Positions 37,126 through 46,278 are shown, counted from the stretch's first letter. The stretch: DNA of 64,000 nucleotides from JAVBQL01 sp031549085 (GCA_031549085.1 JAVBQL010000003.1:20717-84716), one strand, 5' to 3'. The notes: generated by a model not told the origin, from the sequence alone. Numbers and translations are program-made.

Positions 37126-37387
37126 CAGTACTTATGAAGATGAATTTACTTATAAATCAACCTCAGATTCTTATGATAATAAATTTGAAAATGAACAAAT
37201 AAAGATATTGATTTATCCATTTGATAAATATGAAATTAGTGTTATTTTAGACTCACAAAATCGATTTATTTGTATAAAAAGTATAAAAATAAGAAAAGAA
37301 ATATTAGCACAAGATCTTTCAAGTTTTTCGGAAAAGTTTAGTGCAGAAAGATTATTAGAAGAGTTTTTAAAAGATGATGAGGATTAA
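37115..37387 (+). CDS. Small acidic protein of TIGR04255 operon
   Basis: The 90-residue acidic protein overlaps the TIGR04255 gene by eleven bases and the next gene by fourteen. It has a disordered acidic head (DSTYEDEFTYKSTSDSYDN), then a short beta-type unit (IKILIYPFDKYEISVILDSQN) and a helix with FSEKFSAERLLEEFL. Tight overlap on both sides argues for a stoichiometric complex with its neighbours. No known family. Confidence 0.6.
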   Translation: MENDSTYEDEFTYKSTSDSYDNKFENEQIKILIYPFDKYEISVILDSQNRFICIKSIKIRKEILAQDLSSFSEKFSAERLLEEFLKDDED

Positions 37388-38027
37388 AGATATGTTTTAC
37401 TCTGAGGATTTATCTAAATCATACAGAATGGGAGATATCATAGAAAATTTTTACGAAGTTATACCTTATTATGATAAAAATAGTTATTTTTCAATTAAAC
37501 TCATAGCTCCTGCAAAATTTGTTATTCTAACACCTTGTTGCTCTATAGAAAAACAAGAGGCAATAATAGTCCCATTAAAAAAAATAAATGAACATTTTAT
37601 AGTTAGTGAATTCTTACGAGAAAATCTTTTATTAATCAATACTCCAATTAGCAAAGAAGAAGTATTAGGAAAAGAAGCATATGATAATGCTTTAAAAAAC
37701 ATCTCTTCTGAAGAAGAGAAAATATTGTTTACTAACATACAAAAGAGATATGAATTTTGTGATTCTTTTATTTTTGACGAACATAGTATGCTTGAAGAGT
37801 ATCTTATTGAAAGAAAACGAAAGGATAATATTATTTCAAAAAAGACAAGATGTTACATGATTTCATTTAAAGATGCTATGAAAGTTCAAAGTTTAGTTTT
37901 TGAAAGAGGTCAACCTTGTAATAAAATATTAGAACTTTCACCACAAACAAGAGATATCCTGAGAAAAAAGCTTTCTTCTTTCTATAGCCGTATTCCTGAC
38001 GAGGATAAACCTTATATTAATAATTGA
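37374..38027 (+). CDS. Hypothetical protein of TIGR04255 operon
   Basis: The 217-residue product starts at ATG 37374 or 37377 inside the previous gene. A beta strand leads into FVILTPCCSIEKQEAIIVPL, a Cys-Cys block that looks conserved in type, then a helical half (EYLIERKRKDNIISKKTRCYMISFKDA and QTRDILRKKLSSFYSRIP). Four cysteines in all might bind a metal, but spacing does not match a standard zinc finger. Unknown function; association with TIGR04255 suggests a common complex. Confidence 0.6.
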   Translation: MMRIKDMFYSEDLSKSYRMGDIIENFYEVIPYYDKNSYFSIKLIAPAKFVILTPCCSIEKQEAIIVPLKKINEHFIVSEFLRENLLLINTPISKEEVLGKEAYDNALKNISSEEEKILFTNIQKRYEFCDSFIFDEHSMLEEYLIERKRKDNIISKKTRCYMISFKDAMKVQSLVFERGQPCNKILELSPQTRDILRKKLSSFYSRIPDEDKPYINN

Positions 38028-38266
38028 TTACATATCCTTAACTATTTTATATAATAAGCTTTATATTAGAATTAATTGACAAAACACTTGGTACATTAAA
38101 AGTGATAATTACCAAAATTAATTATACCACCTCTATAGCAGAAAAAATGGAAATAATATCTTGACTAAATTGCTCAAATTAATTATAGTAACACTCTAAC
38201 TAATTGAAAATTGTTTTTTATTATTGATAATGGATTTTTTTATAGATAGTTTAAGGAGTTTCTAAA

Positions 38267-38491
38267 ATGGGACGTGAATGTGAGATTTGCAATAGAGGAA
38301 CAAGTGTTGGCCAGATTGTTCCAAGAAAGGGTCTTATAAAAAAGAAGGGTGGTACTGGTTCTAAGATGGGTGTAAAGACAAAGAGAACCTTTAAAGTAAA
38401 TATTCAGAATAAAAAGATGACTATAAATGGAGTTAAGAGATACTTTAAGATCTGTACAAGATGTATAAAAACTCTATCTAAGGTTGACTAG
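38267..38491 (+). CDS. rpmB: 50S ribosomal protein L28
   Basis: L28 is a small 23S-rRNA-binding protein. The 74 residues include MGRECEICNRGTSVG, then VPRKGLIKKKGGTGSKMGVKTKRTF, an extended form with the GLxKKKGG insert seen in spirochaete-like L28 proteins. It retains two Cys pairs (CEIC, CTRC) and is thus a zinc-binding version. Shine-Dalgarno AAGGAG precedes the ATG. It stands alone between the TIGR04255 operon and recX and is followed by a strong terminator. Confidence 0.93.
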   Translation: MGRECEICNRGTSVGQIVPRKGLIKKKGGTGSKMGVKTKRTFKVNIQNKKMTINGVKRYFKICTRCIKTLSKVD

Positions 38492-38542
38492 TCTCTCTAA
38501 TAAATCTCTCTTAAATATTATTCTGTTTTCAATAGATATCCT

Positions 38543-38606
38543 CTCTATAGTTTGGTTATATTGTAGTATTCTTGCTGCTTCAAACTATAGAGTGGGTATT
38601 TTTTTA
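38543..38606 (+). terminator. Terminator after rpmB
   Basis: A 12-base-pair perfect stem (ctctatagtttg with caaactatagag) with a 26-base loop is followed by a T-run. It ends the rpmB transcript before recX. Confidence 0.8.
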
Positions 38607-38636
38607 TATGAATTATTATAATTAAAAAGAATTTTT

Positions 38637-39170
38637 ATGAAAAATAGTTTTGATAACAATTTTGAAGATGATATCTCTTATGAGGATGATTTTTCTGACT
38701 CAAATTTTCGAGATGCCTATAACATTGCAATTCGCATTATTGCTTTCTCTCCACAGCTCTCCACGGTTCTTAGAGAAAAGATGAAAAAAAAGGGTGTTGA
38801 AAGAGAGATAATAGATAGAATTATTAATAAATTAAAAGATAATGAAATTCTTGATGATGAAAAATTGCTTGCTCAATATGTTTTATCTCTATCAGAGAAG
38901 TGTTATGGTAGACATGAGGTTATAAATAGGATTATTGCAAAAGGAATTAGAAGAGAAATTGCTATTGAAATAGTGGATAGTATATATATAGAAGATTTTG
39001 AACTGCCTCTTATAGAGAAATTTATCCAAAAGAAGACCAGGGATTTAATGAGATATTATAATGAGAGACAATATGACTATATAAAGAGAAAGCTTTATGA
39101 TAGGGGATTTACGAGTAGAAGTATTAATATTTTTTTTAATAGCTACGATATAGATAAGCTTTTTTCTTAA
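38637..39170 (+). CDS. recX: Regulatory protein RecX
   Basis: RecX binds RecA filaments and limits their activity. The 177 residues contain an acidic N-terminal stretch of about 25 residues and then three tandem three-helix repeats, with ILDDEKLLAQYVLS, CYGRHEVINRIIAKGI and YDYIKRKLYDRGFTSRSI as family markers. recA is not adjacent. The gene lies ahead of engB with 54 bases between. Confidence 0.85.
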   Translation: MKNSFDNNFEDDISYEDDFSDSNFRDAYNIAIRIIAFSPQLSTVLREKMKKKGVEREIIDRIINKLKDNEILDDEKLLAQYVLSLSEKCYGRHEVINRIIAKGIRREIAIEIVDSIYIEDFELPLIEKFIQKKTRDLMRYYNERQYDYIKRKLYDRGFTSRSINIFFNSYDIDKLFS

Positions 39171-39224
39171 AATATATTATGTTTAAGTTATATCAGTTAC
39201 TCAAAGAGAGATGGAGTATAAAAA

Positions 39225-39812
39225 ATTAAAAAGATAAATTTTTATAAAAGTTTTGCAACATATGAATCAATTCCAAATCCTACTATGCCAGAAATTATTT
39301 TTTTAGGAAGAAGCAATGTTGGAAAATCAAGCCTCATTAATAATCTTACAAATAGTAATATTGCTAAGGTCTCTCAAGTACCAGGTAAGACACAGCTTAT
39401 AAATTTTTTTAATGTTGATAATAAATTTTATCTTGTGGATCTCCCAGGTTATGGCTATGCAAAGGTTAACAAAGAGAAAAGAGATGAATGGAATAGAGAG
39501 ATAATACTATATATAAAAAATAGACCCAATATTGCAGCAATATTCTTTTTACTTGATATTAGAAGAGTGCCGAGCAGTGATGATAAAGATGTTCTTGCTC
39601 TTCTTAAAGAGAGAGAGCAGAAAGAAGACTTTGCGAAAATATTATATGTGCTTACAAAAGCTGATAAACTATCCAAAAATGAACTTCAGAAACAGAAAGG
39701 TATAATTGCAACAGAGCTTTTTGTAAATCAGATGGATATGATTCCATACTCTGTATTAAGTAAAGTTGGTAAAGATGTAGTCTTAAGAGAGTTGAATAGT
39801 TCTCTTCTATAA
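39225..39812 (+). CDS. engB: Ribosome biogenesis GTPase EngB with AUU start
   Basis: EngB (YsxC/YihA) is a small GTPase needed for 50S assembly. Motifs are G1 GRSNVGKSS, G2 in KVSQVPGKTQLINFF, G3 DLPGYGYAKV and G4 TKADK. The ATG at 39285 would remove the usual N-terminal strand and has no Shine-Dalgarno. An in-frame AUU at 39225, eight bases after GGAG, gives 195 residues with an N-terminus (KKINFYKSFATYESIPNPTMPEI) like that of the family. No ATG, GTG or TTG is available in frame in between. I therefore choose AUU. Confidence 0.9.
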   Translation: MKKINFYKSFATYESIPNPTMPEIIFLGRSNVGKSSLINNLTNSNIAKVSQVPGKTQLINFFNVDNKFYLVDLPGYGYAKVNKEKRDEWNREIILYIKNRPNIAAIFFLLDIRRVPSSDDKDVLALLKEREQKEDFAKILYVLTKADKLSKNELQKQKGIIATELFVNQMDMIPYSVLSKVGKDVVLRELNSSLL

Positions 39813-39853
39813 AACAGCTTGCTTTAAAAGAATATTTAATCTTAAAAAAATAA

Positions 39854-40054
39854 CAAGCCCACAAAGGTAAGGTTGAACCCCCACAGATTCTTGCAAAGAG
39901 AAAGAAGCAAGTGGACCAATACAATTATGGGCTTGCTAACCCCTATTAGCCACAAAACGAAATAGTCTCTATTTATAAAAATGGCTAATAAAGTAGGATT
40001 CTCTCTGCTTAAAATAGTGGCATATGGAGGAGGCTCAATCCTTACCACTATTTT
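39854..40054. other. Large structured element E2 (possible ncRNA)
   Basis: Hairpin A pairs 39854-39861 with 39928-39935 (caagccca with tgggcttg). Hairpin B pairs 39944-39952 with 39982-39990 (9 perfect pairs). Hairpin C pairs 40011-40020 with 40045-40054 (10 perfect pairs). Inside the loop of A, 39893-39902 pairs with 39999-40008 (9 of 10), and 39866-39882 pairs with 40029-40046 through about 15 pairs with small bulges (ggtaagg with ccttacc, ttga with tcaa). The topology repeats that at 35842-36026 with changed arm sequences. It lies between convergent engB and the cNMP-binding gene. Nature unknown. Confidence 0.6.
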
Positions 40055-40279
40055 TAAAAACCTACAATGTATTAATATAATATTTTTCACAAAAGTCAAT
40101 TGTTTTTTATATTATTATATTATTTTTTGTTATTTAATCTAAGAAATTTAAAACTAAAACATAAAACTGTTTAATTTAAGGTTATATATGAGATTTTAGT
40201 GTTTTTAAACTAAATAGTTAATATTTCATTCATATGTTCTTATTTATTTTTTTAATAATTTATAGTTTTTAAAAAAAGC

Positions 40280-40361
40280 TTAAGCCCTCTTAAATATAAG
40301 GGCTTAATGCTAACAGAATTGTTTCACACTATCAATTAGATGCTTTGTGGGGAAAGCATCT
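40280..40361. other. Two stem-loops in the convergent gap
   Basis: A 9-base-pair hairpin (ttaagccct with agggcttaa, 40280-40307) and a second one (agatgcttt with aaagcatct, 40338-40361) followed by TTTT lie in the roughly 500-base gap between the E2 element and the cNMP-binding gene. The second resembles a weak plus-strand terminator. No gene is convincing here. Confidence 0.5.
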
Positions 40362-40460
40362 TTTGTTTGTATGAATGAAATGAACTCAACCACAGATAAT
40401 CTATCGTAATTTTCATGATTTTCTTTAGTATTTTGGCACTTTTTTTCTATTATTAGTATA

Positions 40461-40492
40461 GAAAAAAAGCTATAGGCTAATTGCCTATAGCT
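40461..40492 (-). terminator. Terminator of the cNMP-binding gene
   Basis: A perfect 10-base-pair stem (agctataggc with gcctatagct, 5-base loop) has a seven-base T tract on the minus-strand 3' side. It lies about 65 bases beyond the stop of the 40557-42941 gene. Confidence 0.85.
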
Positions 40493-40556
40493 AAAAATCA
40501 TTCTTTAGTTTATTATAATTAGTTGGATATATAACAAATTAAGTTAAAAAAACAAA

Positions 40557-42941
40557 TTATCCTTTCATATAGTCAAGATATTTTTGTAGATCTTCAGGAA
40601 GATCTCCTTTTTGCTTATATTTATTATATTTTACTTCTATTGATTTTAACTCTCTATTCCTAATATTATTGAATTTTATATCAAGTTCTTCAAATATAGG
40701 GAGCTTACAGATTTTATCTCTTATCTCTTTAGGAAAAGGGATGTATCTATAAAACATAGTTCTAACAACTCTATTAAGCTTTGGAATTCCATCCTTCTCA
40801 TAGTTGACCCATAGATGATAATCATGTGCAAATCTATCTCTGTCAATTTTTATTTTGTTAAATAAAATTTTTATATCTTCTTTTGTCTCTATAGATATAT
40901 CATTATTTTTATGATAGTATTGAGTATAATCATAGAAAGCTCCTACAAAGCCTCCATCTACTGGAGACATCCAGTTGGCGCCAGCTATTATTTTATTTAA
41001 TTCCCATCTGAAGTGTGCAAGGGCCGTTGTTAATGATCTTTTTAAATCTCCATTAAAAATAGCAGGAACAACAAATCTTCCCCTTGAAGCTCGTATATTA
41101 TTAATAAGCTCCTGCCATAATTGAACTCTTATTCCAGAATTTGGCACTACAACGAAGTATGGTTTTACCTCTTTCTTTATAAGTTCTGTCTTGCCAGGTA
41201 TTTTCCATGTAAGCTCTCTAAAGAAGAGACCATAATCAACATGGTTTATGTCACCAATGTATTTTTGCATCTTTTCTGGAGTATTTACAATAGTTGAAAG
41301 TGTTGCTCTAAATGACTCTTCAATTAAGAAAGGAATAAAAGCACGAGGATTATCAGATGTTATTCTCATACTCTCTTTAATCATATTTTCCAATTCAAAT
41401 TTTGTTTTAGATTCAGGGGTATCTTCTAGCGTATTCCCTTTTAATCCAGCATTTTTTCTAAGAAGCTTGTTAAACTCTTCTCCCATAGCAGATAACCCTG
41501 GGGACTCATCCTCATTATATATCAGTTGAAGATAATCAAACAGTGGTATTACAGAATATTCCAAGGACTCATAATTTTCTCTTGAAAATGATGGAAGAGC
41601 CTCCTCAAGAGTCTCCATTTGATCATCTGTTAGATATTTTTCACTAATAAATCCAAAGTAAAGAAAAAGCTTAACAGGCATTGGAATTGCAGTATCAAGT
41701 ATCGCTTTAAAGAATATATCCAAATATAACTCATCAAAAATGGCTTGAAGTTTTCTTGCCAGCTGTCTAACCTCTTTTGTTGTTGAGTCAGATAGATCAA
41801 CAGTCCCAAGATCATTTATTGCATTAACAATTGCCTCTTTTCTCTCATCAGAGAGGGTAGAGTAGTCAATTATCTTCATTGCAGAGTCTTTATATTTTAA
41901 TTTATATACACCAGTATTTTTTTTCTCCTCTTCAACTTTGAGCATCTTGGAATATTTGTTACCAATGCCCTCAAATTCTATGCCAAGCAGCTCTTTTCCA
42001 TAATGCTCCAAAGTTTTGGAAACTAGAATAATGTTTTTCAATAAAGGTATGCCAGCATTTATGTTAGATTTTATTCTATTTTCAATTGAGTATATTTTAT
42101 TGAAGTTAGAGTCTGTAGCAAAAAAGAAATTTTTAAGATCTTTTTTAGTGTTTGATGATATCATATAGAGTTCTCTTACAGTCTTATTATAAAACAGAAG
42201 CAGATCAGAAAATATATATTTATAAACTTTGAAATCCAAATTTATAATTGCTGCAAGGGCTTCAGGTTTTGTTCTAATAAGGCTTGTATAGAATTCTACT
42301 TTTTTTGTATCTATCTTTTTAAATATATTTTTCTCATCAGAACTATACTCTGTATTGAGAAGTACTGCATGATTATCTATTAAAAATTGTTTTTCTATTT
42401 TGGTAGGCACCTCTCCTCCATTACTTTTAAAAACTCCTAAGAAATCTCCATCTTCTATCTTCGCAAAATATTCATATACAATACCAAAGTTGTCAGAACA
42501 CTTTTCAATCTCTTTATCAAATCTTATAACTTTTTTTATTTCGTTAATTGCTCTTAATGATGAGTCTTTTATTGTTAAGAGGATTTTGAAAAATAGCGAT
42601 ATGTTTTTTTTAAATGATGCTTGGTAATCACTTTCAAATTTATAGGAGACAACTGTACAATCTGTTAAAGCTACAAATGAATAATCTATTCCATTACTAT
42701 CTGGTTCAAAGGAATCTACAGAACTTATTACTGCAGGGGCTTTTATGATAAAAAGAGGGTCTGCAGAGATAATATCATTATCACTAATAATTGATATTTC
42801 ATCTTTTGCTTTAGCAACTCTTGCTTCAATTTCTCCTTCAGTTAGAAGATATATCTGATTAGAATTATCCCCCTGCCTTATAACTACTTTATCTTTAGAG
42901 TAGCTGTTTTTTATCTCTTTAAGTTCAATATTATCTGACAA
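40557..42941 (-). CDS. Large protein with N-terminal cyclic-nucleotide-binding domain
   Basis: This 794-residue cytoplasmic protein begins with a CAP-type cNMP-binding fold: VVIRQGDNSNQIYLLTEGEIEARV (about residues 19-42), then strands to about 115 and a long helix. The usual phosphate-binding cassette is not obvious, so cNMP binding is unproven. The remaining 650 residues are helical and acidic, without a motif I recognise; the C-terminal third is best ordered (VVVPNSGIRVQLWQELI and ANWMSPVDGGFVGAFYDY). There is no membrane segment or catalytic signature. Long cNMP-domain proteins of this kind occur in spirochaetes. The gene is monocistronic with its own terminator. Confidence 0.65.
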   Translation of the reverse strand: MSDNIELKEIKNSYSKDKVVIRQGDNSNQIYLLTEGEIEARVAKAKDEISIISDNDIISADPLFIIKAPAVISSVDSFEPDSNGIDYSFVALTDCTVVSYKFESDYQASFKKNISLFFKILLTIKDSSLRAINEIKKVIRFDKEIEKCSDNFGIVYEYFAKIEDGDFLGVFKSNGGEVPTKIEKQFLIDNHAVLLNTEYSSDEKNIFKKIDTKKVEFYTSLIRTKPEALAAIINLDFKVYKYIFSDLLLFYNKTVRELYMISSNTKKDLKNFFFATDSNFNKIYSIENRIKSNINAGIPLLKNIILVSKTLEHYGKELLGIEFEGIGNKYSKMLKVEEEKKNTGVYKLKYKDSAMKIIDYSTLSDERKEAIVNAINDLGTVDLSDSTTKEVRQLARKLQAIFDELYLDIFFKAILDTAIPMPVKLFLYFGFISEKYLTDDQMETLEEALPSFSRENYESLEYSVIPLFDYLQLIYNEDESPGLSAMGEEFNKLLRKNAGLKGNTLEDTPESKTKFELENMIKESMRITSDNPRAFIPFLIEESFRATLSTIVNTPEKMQKYIGDINHVDYGLFFRELTWKIPGKTELIKKEVKPYFVVVPNSGIRVQLWQELINNIRASRGRFVVPAIFNGDLKRSLTTALAHFRWELNKIIAGANWMSPVDGGFVGAFYDYTQYYHKNNDISIETKEDIKILFNKIKIDRDRFAHDYHLWVNYEKDGIPKLNRVVRTMFYRYIPFPKEIRDKICKLPIFEELDIKFNNIRNRELKSIEVKYNKYKQKGDLPEDLQKYLDYMKG

Positions 42942-43223
42942 TTTATTGTCTCCTTATAAATAAAAACTATACTTGGATTAATTGAAAATATACAAGATAT
43001 TAAAATATTGTTTTTTACTTTTTCATAGTTATTATAAATAGCAAAATATTATTATTTAATCAAAAAGATCCAATTGATCTTAAATTAAATAAACAACAAG
43101 TTAAAGCAATACAATTATAAAACTATATAGTTTATTTGACAACTTTTTTCTTTTGTTTTATTATCGTATTTCTATTATTTAAGCTAAAAGTATATTATGT
43201 ATTATTTAAAGAGAGAGAAATAT

Positions 43224-44123
43224 ATGAGATATGAAGATATGACCTCACTTTTTTTTGGTCAAGTAAAAAATTTGATGAAAAACTCAAAAGCAAGTGAGGA
43301 TACAGTAGTAACACCGGATAATGTATATCAAGAGGCATATACTGTAAATAGAGAAAAGTTTTTAGATATGATGAAGACTTTGCATTGTGAAGGTTCTACA
43401 CTTCTTGGTGTAGAAAATCTATTAAAAATGGATGAGCTTGCAAAAGAGGGAAAATCTTGTCTGATACTATCAGAGCATGTATCAAACCTTGATGTTCCTA
43501 GTATGTATTTGAGATTTTATGACTATCCAGATGATAGATTGAAAGAGATCTTTGATAAGATAATTTTTGTCGCTGGTGTAAAATTAAATCAAAATATAAT
43601 AGTAAAGCTTTTTGCTGAGATGTTTACGCGCATTGTAATATATCCCATACGTTCACTTACCAAAATAGCAAATAATGACTCCTATAAGGAAGAAATTGAA
43701 CTTGCAAAACGAATAAATATAAAAGCAACAAGAAAGATAGCTGAACATAGACATGATAATCATATATTTGTGATGTTTCCTGCAGGGACTAGGTATAGAC
43801 CTTGGCTTCCTGATACAAAAAAAGGTATAAAGGAGACTGCAAGCTATATCAACTCGTTTGACTACTTCTGCTGTGCCTCAATAAATGGAAATAATATGCC
43901 ACCAAAAGAGCATGAGAATATGGTTAAAGAGCAAATTATTACTGATACTCTTGTCTTTAATTATGGTGAAGTCTATGATGCAAAAAAGTATATAGAAGAT
44001 TTTAATAATAATCATAAATTTGAAAATAAAGATGATCAGAAGCAGGCAATTGTTGACTCTATTATGAAAAAAATAGATGAACTTCATGATGAGGCTGAAA
44101 AATATAGAGACAACTATAAATAA
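43224..44123 (+). CDS. PlsC-like phospholipid acyltransferase
   Basis: I start at ATG 43224, behind GAGAGAG, rather than ATG 43197, which lacks a Shine-Dalgarno; this gives 299 residues. The acyltransferase motif HX4D is in SEHVSNLDVPS, and the second block reads FPAGTRYRPW, with Ala where FPEGT is usual. No strong membrane helix is seen. It is larger than typical PlsC and may act as a glycerol-3-phosphate acyltransferase or a specialised lysophospholipid enzyme. The flavoprotein gene follows after 37 bases. Confidence 0.82.
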   Translation: MRYEDMTSLFFGQVKNLMKNSKASEDTVVTPDNVYQEAYTVNREKFLDMMKTLHCEGSTLLGVENLLKMDELAKEGKSCLILSEHVSNLDVPSMYLRFYDYPDDRLKEIFDKIIFVAGVKLNQNIIVKLFAEMFTRIVIYPIRSLTKIANNDSYKEEIELAKRINIKATRKIAEHRHDNHIFVMFPAGTRYRPWLPDTKKGIKETASYINSFDYFCCASINGNNMPPKEHENMVKEQIITDTLVFNYGEVYDAKKYIEDFNNNHKFENKDDQKQAIVDSIMKKIDELHDEAEKYRDNYK

Positions 44124-44160
44124 TCTTCTTTAATAAGATGTGCTATTTTAAGGGAATTGA

Positions 44161-45306
44161 ATGAAAATAATATTATCTATGAGAGAGAATTTGGATCTCC
44201 TTTTTGAACATATTGTTAAGGATTATAGTGGAGAAGAGATCTCAAAAGAGATAAGAGTAAACTTTAAACTTAAAGATAATAATAATACATATTTATATGC
44301 TCTTAAAACGAATGGAAATATACTTGAGTTACTAAATAGCGAGCTTGATAACCCTAATCTAACTGTGGAGAGTGAGGCTAATGAGTGGTTAAAGATTTGC
44401 AGTAATAGAGCAAATCCAATACTTTCTGCTATAATGGGCAAGGTTACATTTAAAGGGGATACAAAAGCTTTAAGTATACTGACTTCTAAGAAAAATAGTG
44501 GAGAGTATAAAAATATTGTTGATCCTCCTCAAGATTATGAAAAAAATAGAAAAAGTGGGTGGAAGAATCTTAAAAAAGTGCTTTTGATCTCTGGCAGTCC
44601 TAGAGGAGACAGAGGGTATACTCATCTGCTACTTGAAAAATTCGCAGAGGGAGTGAGAGAGGCTGGGGCTGAAGCAAACATAGTTACTTTAAAAGATAAA
44701 AATATAAAATTGTGCAGTGGTTGCTGGAGCTGTTGGACAGTAACTAATGGCGAGTGTGTTATCAATGATGATATGAGAGAGCTTAAAAAGCAGATTTTAG
44801 ATGCTGATCTAATTGTCTATGGATTTCCTATCTATGTTGATGGTCTTCCAGCTATTCTAAAAAATGTTTTGGATAGGCAAATTCAATTAGTGTATCCATA
44901 TTTTGTAGATGGTATTTATAAAACAAGACATCCAAAAAGAGCTCCAAAAGAGCAATATTTAACAGTGCTATCCGATTGTGGCTTTAGTGAGGTTGAAACA
45001 TTTAGGCCAATGAGAGAGCACTTTAAAGAGATAGCTCATAATCAACATCTTAAAGTTTTAGATTTTATTCTATTTCCAGAGGCTTCATACATTTTTAATA
45101 ATCCTACAATGTATGATTTCTTAATTAAGAAGATAGATCTTATTAAGAATGCAGGTAAAGATCTAATAAATAGTGGAAAGGTTGATAAAAAGAGTCTTAA
45201 ATATATATCAAAATCATCAGTTAAAAAATCGAAAATCAATGAGTGGAGAGTTCTCTCTAATAGATTTTGGGAAAATAAAATAGAAGAGAAAGATACAGAT
45301 TATTAA
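44161..45306 (+). CDS. SCP2-like domain fused to NADPH-dependent FMN reductase-type flavodoxin
   Basis: The 381 residues have two parts. Residues about 1-120 resemble an SCP2 sterol-carrier-like domain (VNFKLKDNNNTYLYAL, NPNLTVESEANEWLKI, ILSAIMGKVTFKGD). Residues about 138-320 are a flavodoxin-like reductase: LLISGSPRGDRGYTHLLLEKF binds the FMN phosphate, LCSGCWSCW gives a CxxC pair, and VYGFPIYVDGLPAILKNVLDR is the second flavin-binding part. The SCP2 part could present lipids to the flavoprotein. It follows the acyltransferase, and a lipid-related role is inferred. Confidence 0.8.
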   Translation: MKIILSMRENLDLLFEHIVKDYSGEEISKEIRVNFKLKDNNNTYLYALKTNGNILELLNSELDNPNLTVESEANEWLKICSNRANPILSAIMGKVTFKGDTKALSILTSKKNSGEYKNIVDPPQDYEKNRKSGWKNLKKVLLISGSPRGDRGYTHLLLEKFAEGVREAGAEANIVTLKDKNIKLCSGCWSCWTVTNGECVINDDMRELKKQILDADLIVYGFPIYVDGLPAILKNVLDRQIQLVYPYFVDGIYKTRHPKRAPKEQYLTVLSDCGFSEVETFRPMREHFKEIAHNQHLKVLDFILFPEASYIFNNPTMYDFLIKKIDLIKNAGKDLINSGKVDKKSLKYISKSSVKKSKINEWRVLSNRFWENKIEEKDTDY

Positions 45307-45343
45307 GTATAGTAGAGTATATTAATTTTTTAGGATTTGTTTT

Positions 45344-46249
45344 ATGATCAACATATTAAAAGCGATAGTATTGGGTATCATCGAGGGGATTACAGAATTT
45401 CTTCCAATATCCAGTACTGGCCACCTTATAATTTTTAGTAATATAATATCTTTCTTTAAAGATAATCCAGAATTTGTCCATCTTTTTAATGTTTTTATCC
45501 AGATTGGTGCCATATTCGCAGTTGTTGTCTACTTTAGGGAGAAAATTTTTTCACCATTTTTATCGAATAAAAATAGGAATAAAAAAATTGAAAATAATAT
45601 AGAAAAATCTTCTAATGAAAACCAATTTGTTAATAAAAATAGTCCTCTAAAAGAGTATCTATTTTTTTGGCTTAAAGTTCTTGTTGCCTTTATTCCAACA
45701 GTAGTAGCAGGGGTTCTCTTTGCTGATACAATTGAGGAGTATCTCTTTAAACCAATATATGTTGCGGTTGCTCTTATTATTGGTGCGGTTTTGATGTTTG
45801 TTGCAGAGCTAATGCTTAAAAAGCCAAAGGTAGAAGATGATAGAGATATAACTTTTATAGATGCGATTGCTATTGGACTCTTTCAATGTTTGGCTCTCTG
45901 GCCAGGGATGTCAAGGTCTGCCTCAACAATAGTGGGTGGGCTTTTTAGAAAATTTTCAAGGACATTAGCGGCGGAGTTTTCATTCTTCTTGGCAATTCCT
46001 ACAATTATAGGGGCATCATTCTATTCACTCTTGAAAGTTATTATTAAGGGGAGTATCACATTGGGTGGAGAGGAGATTATGCTCTTGGCTGTTGGCACAA
46101 TAGTCTCTTTCCTTGTTGCACTGGTTGTAGTCGCTCTCTTTATGAATTTTGTTAAGAAGAGACCTCTCTATATCTTTGCGATATATAGAGTTCTTCTTGC
46201 AATAGCTATATTTATTCTCTACTTTACGAAGAGTGGTATACTTCAGTAG
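45344..46249 (+). CDS. uppP: Undecaprenyl-diphosphatase
   Basis: UppP (BacA) dephosphorylates undecaprenyl diphosphate to recycle the carrier for peptidoglycan and other glycans. The 301-residue membrane protein has both signature blocks: GIIEGITEFLPISSTGHLI near the N-terminus and PGMSRSASTIVGGLF in the middle, containing the catalytic Glu, His and Arg. A hydrophilic loop around residues 75-105 (KNRNKKIENNIEKSS) is an insertion not found in E. coli. A terminator follows. Confidence 0.95.
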   Translation: MINILKAIVLGIIEGITEFLPISSTGHLIIFSNIISFFKDNPEFVHLFNVFIQIGAIFAVVVYFREKIFSPFLSNKNRNKKIENNIEKSSNENQFVNKNSPLKEYLFFWLKVLVAFIPTVVAGVLFADTIEEYLFKPIYVAVALIIGAVLMFVAELMLKKPKVEDDRDITFIDAIAIGLFQCLALWPGMSRSASTIVGGLFRKFSRTLAAEFSFFLAIPTIIGASFYSLLKVIIKGSITLGGEEIMLLAVGTIVSFLVALVVVALFMNFVKKRPLYIFAIYRVLLAIAIFILYFTKSGILQ

Positions 46250-46278
46250 CAGGCTCTAAAACTATAGAGATAGCAATT

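Noticed and set aside
35842..40054. Integron attC sites at the E1 and E2 elements
   Set aside because: The palindromes are long and lack matched GTTRRRY/RYYYAAC ends, and no integron integrase is in the window.
40310..40501. A 63-codon minus-strand frame
   Set aside because: It begins within a perfect terminator hairpin, has no Shine-Dalgarno and matches no family.
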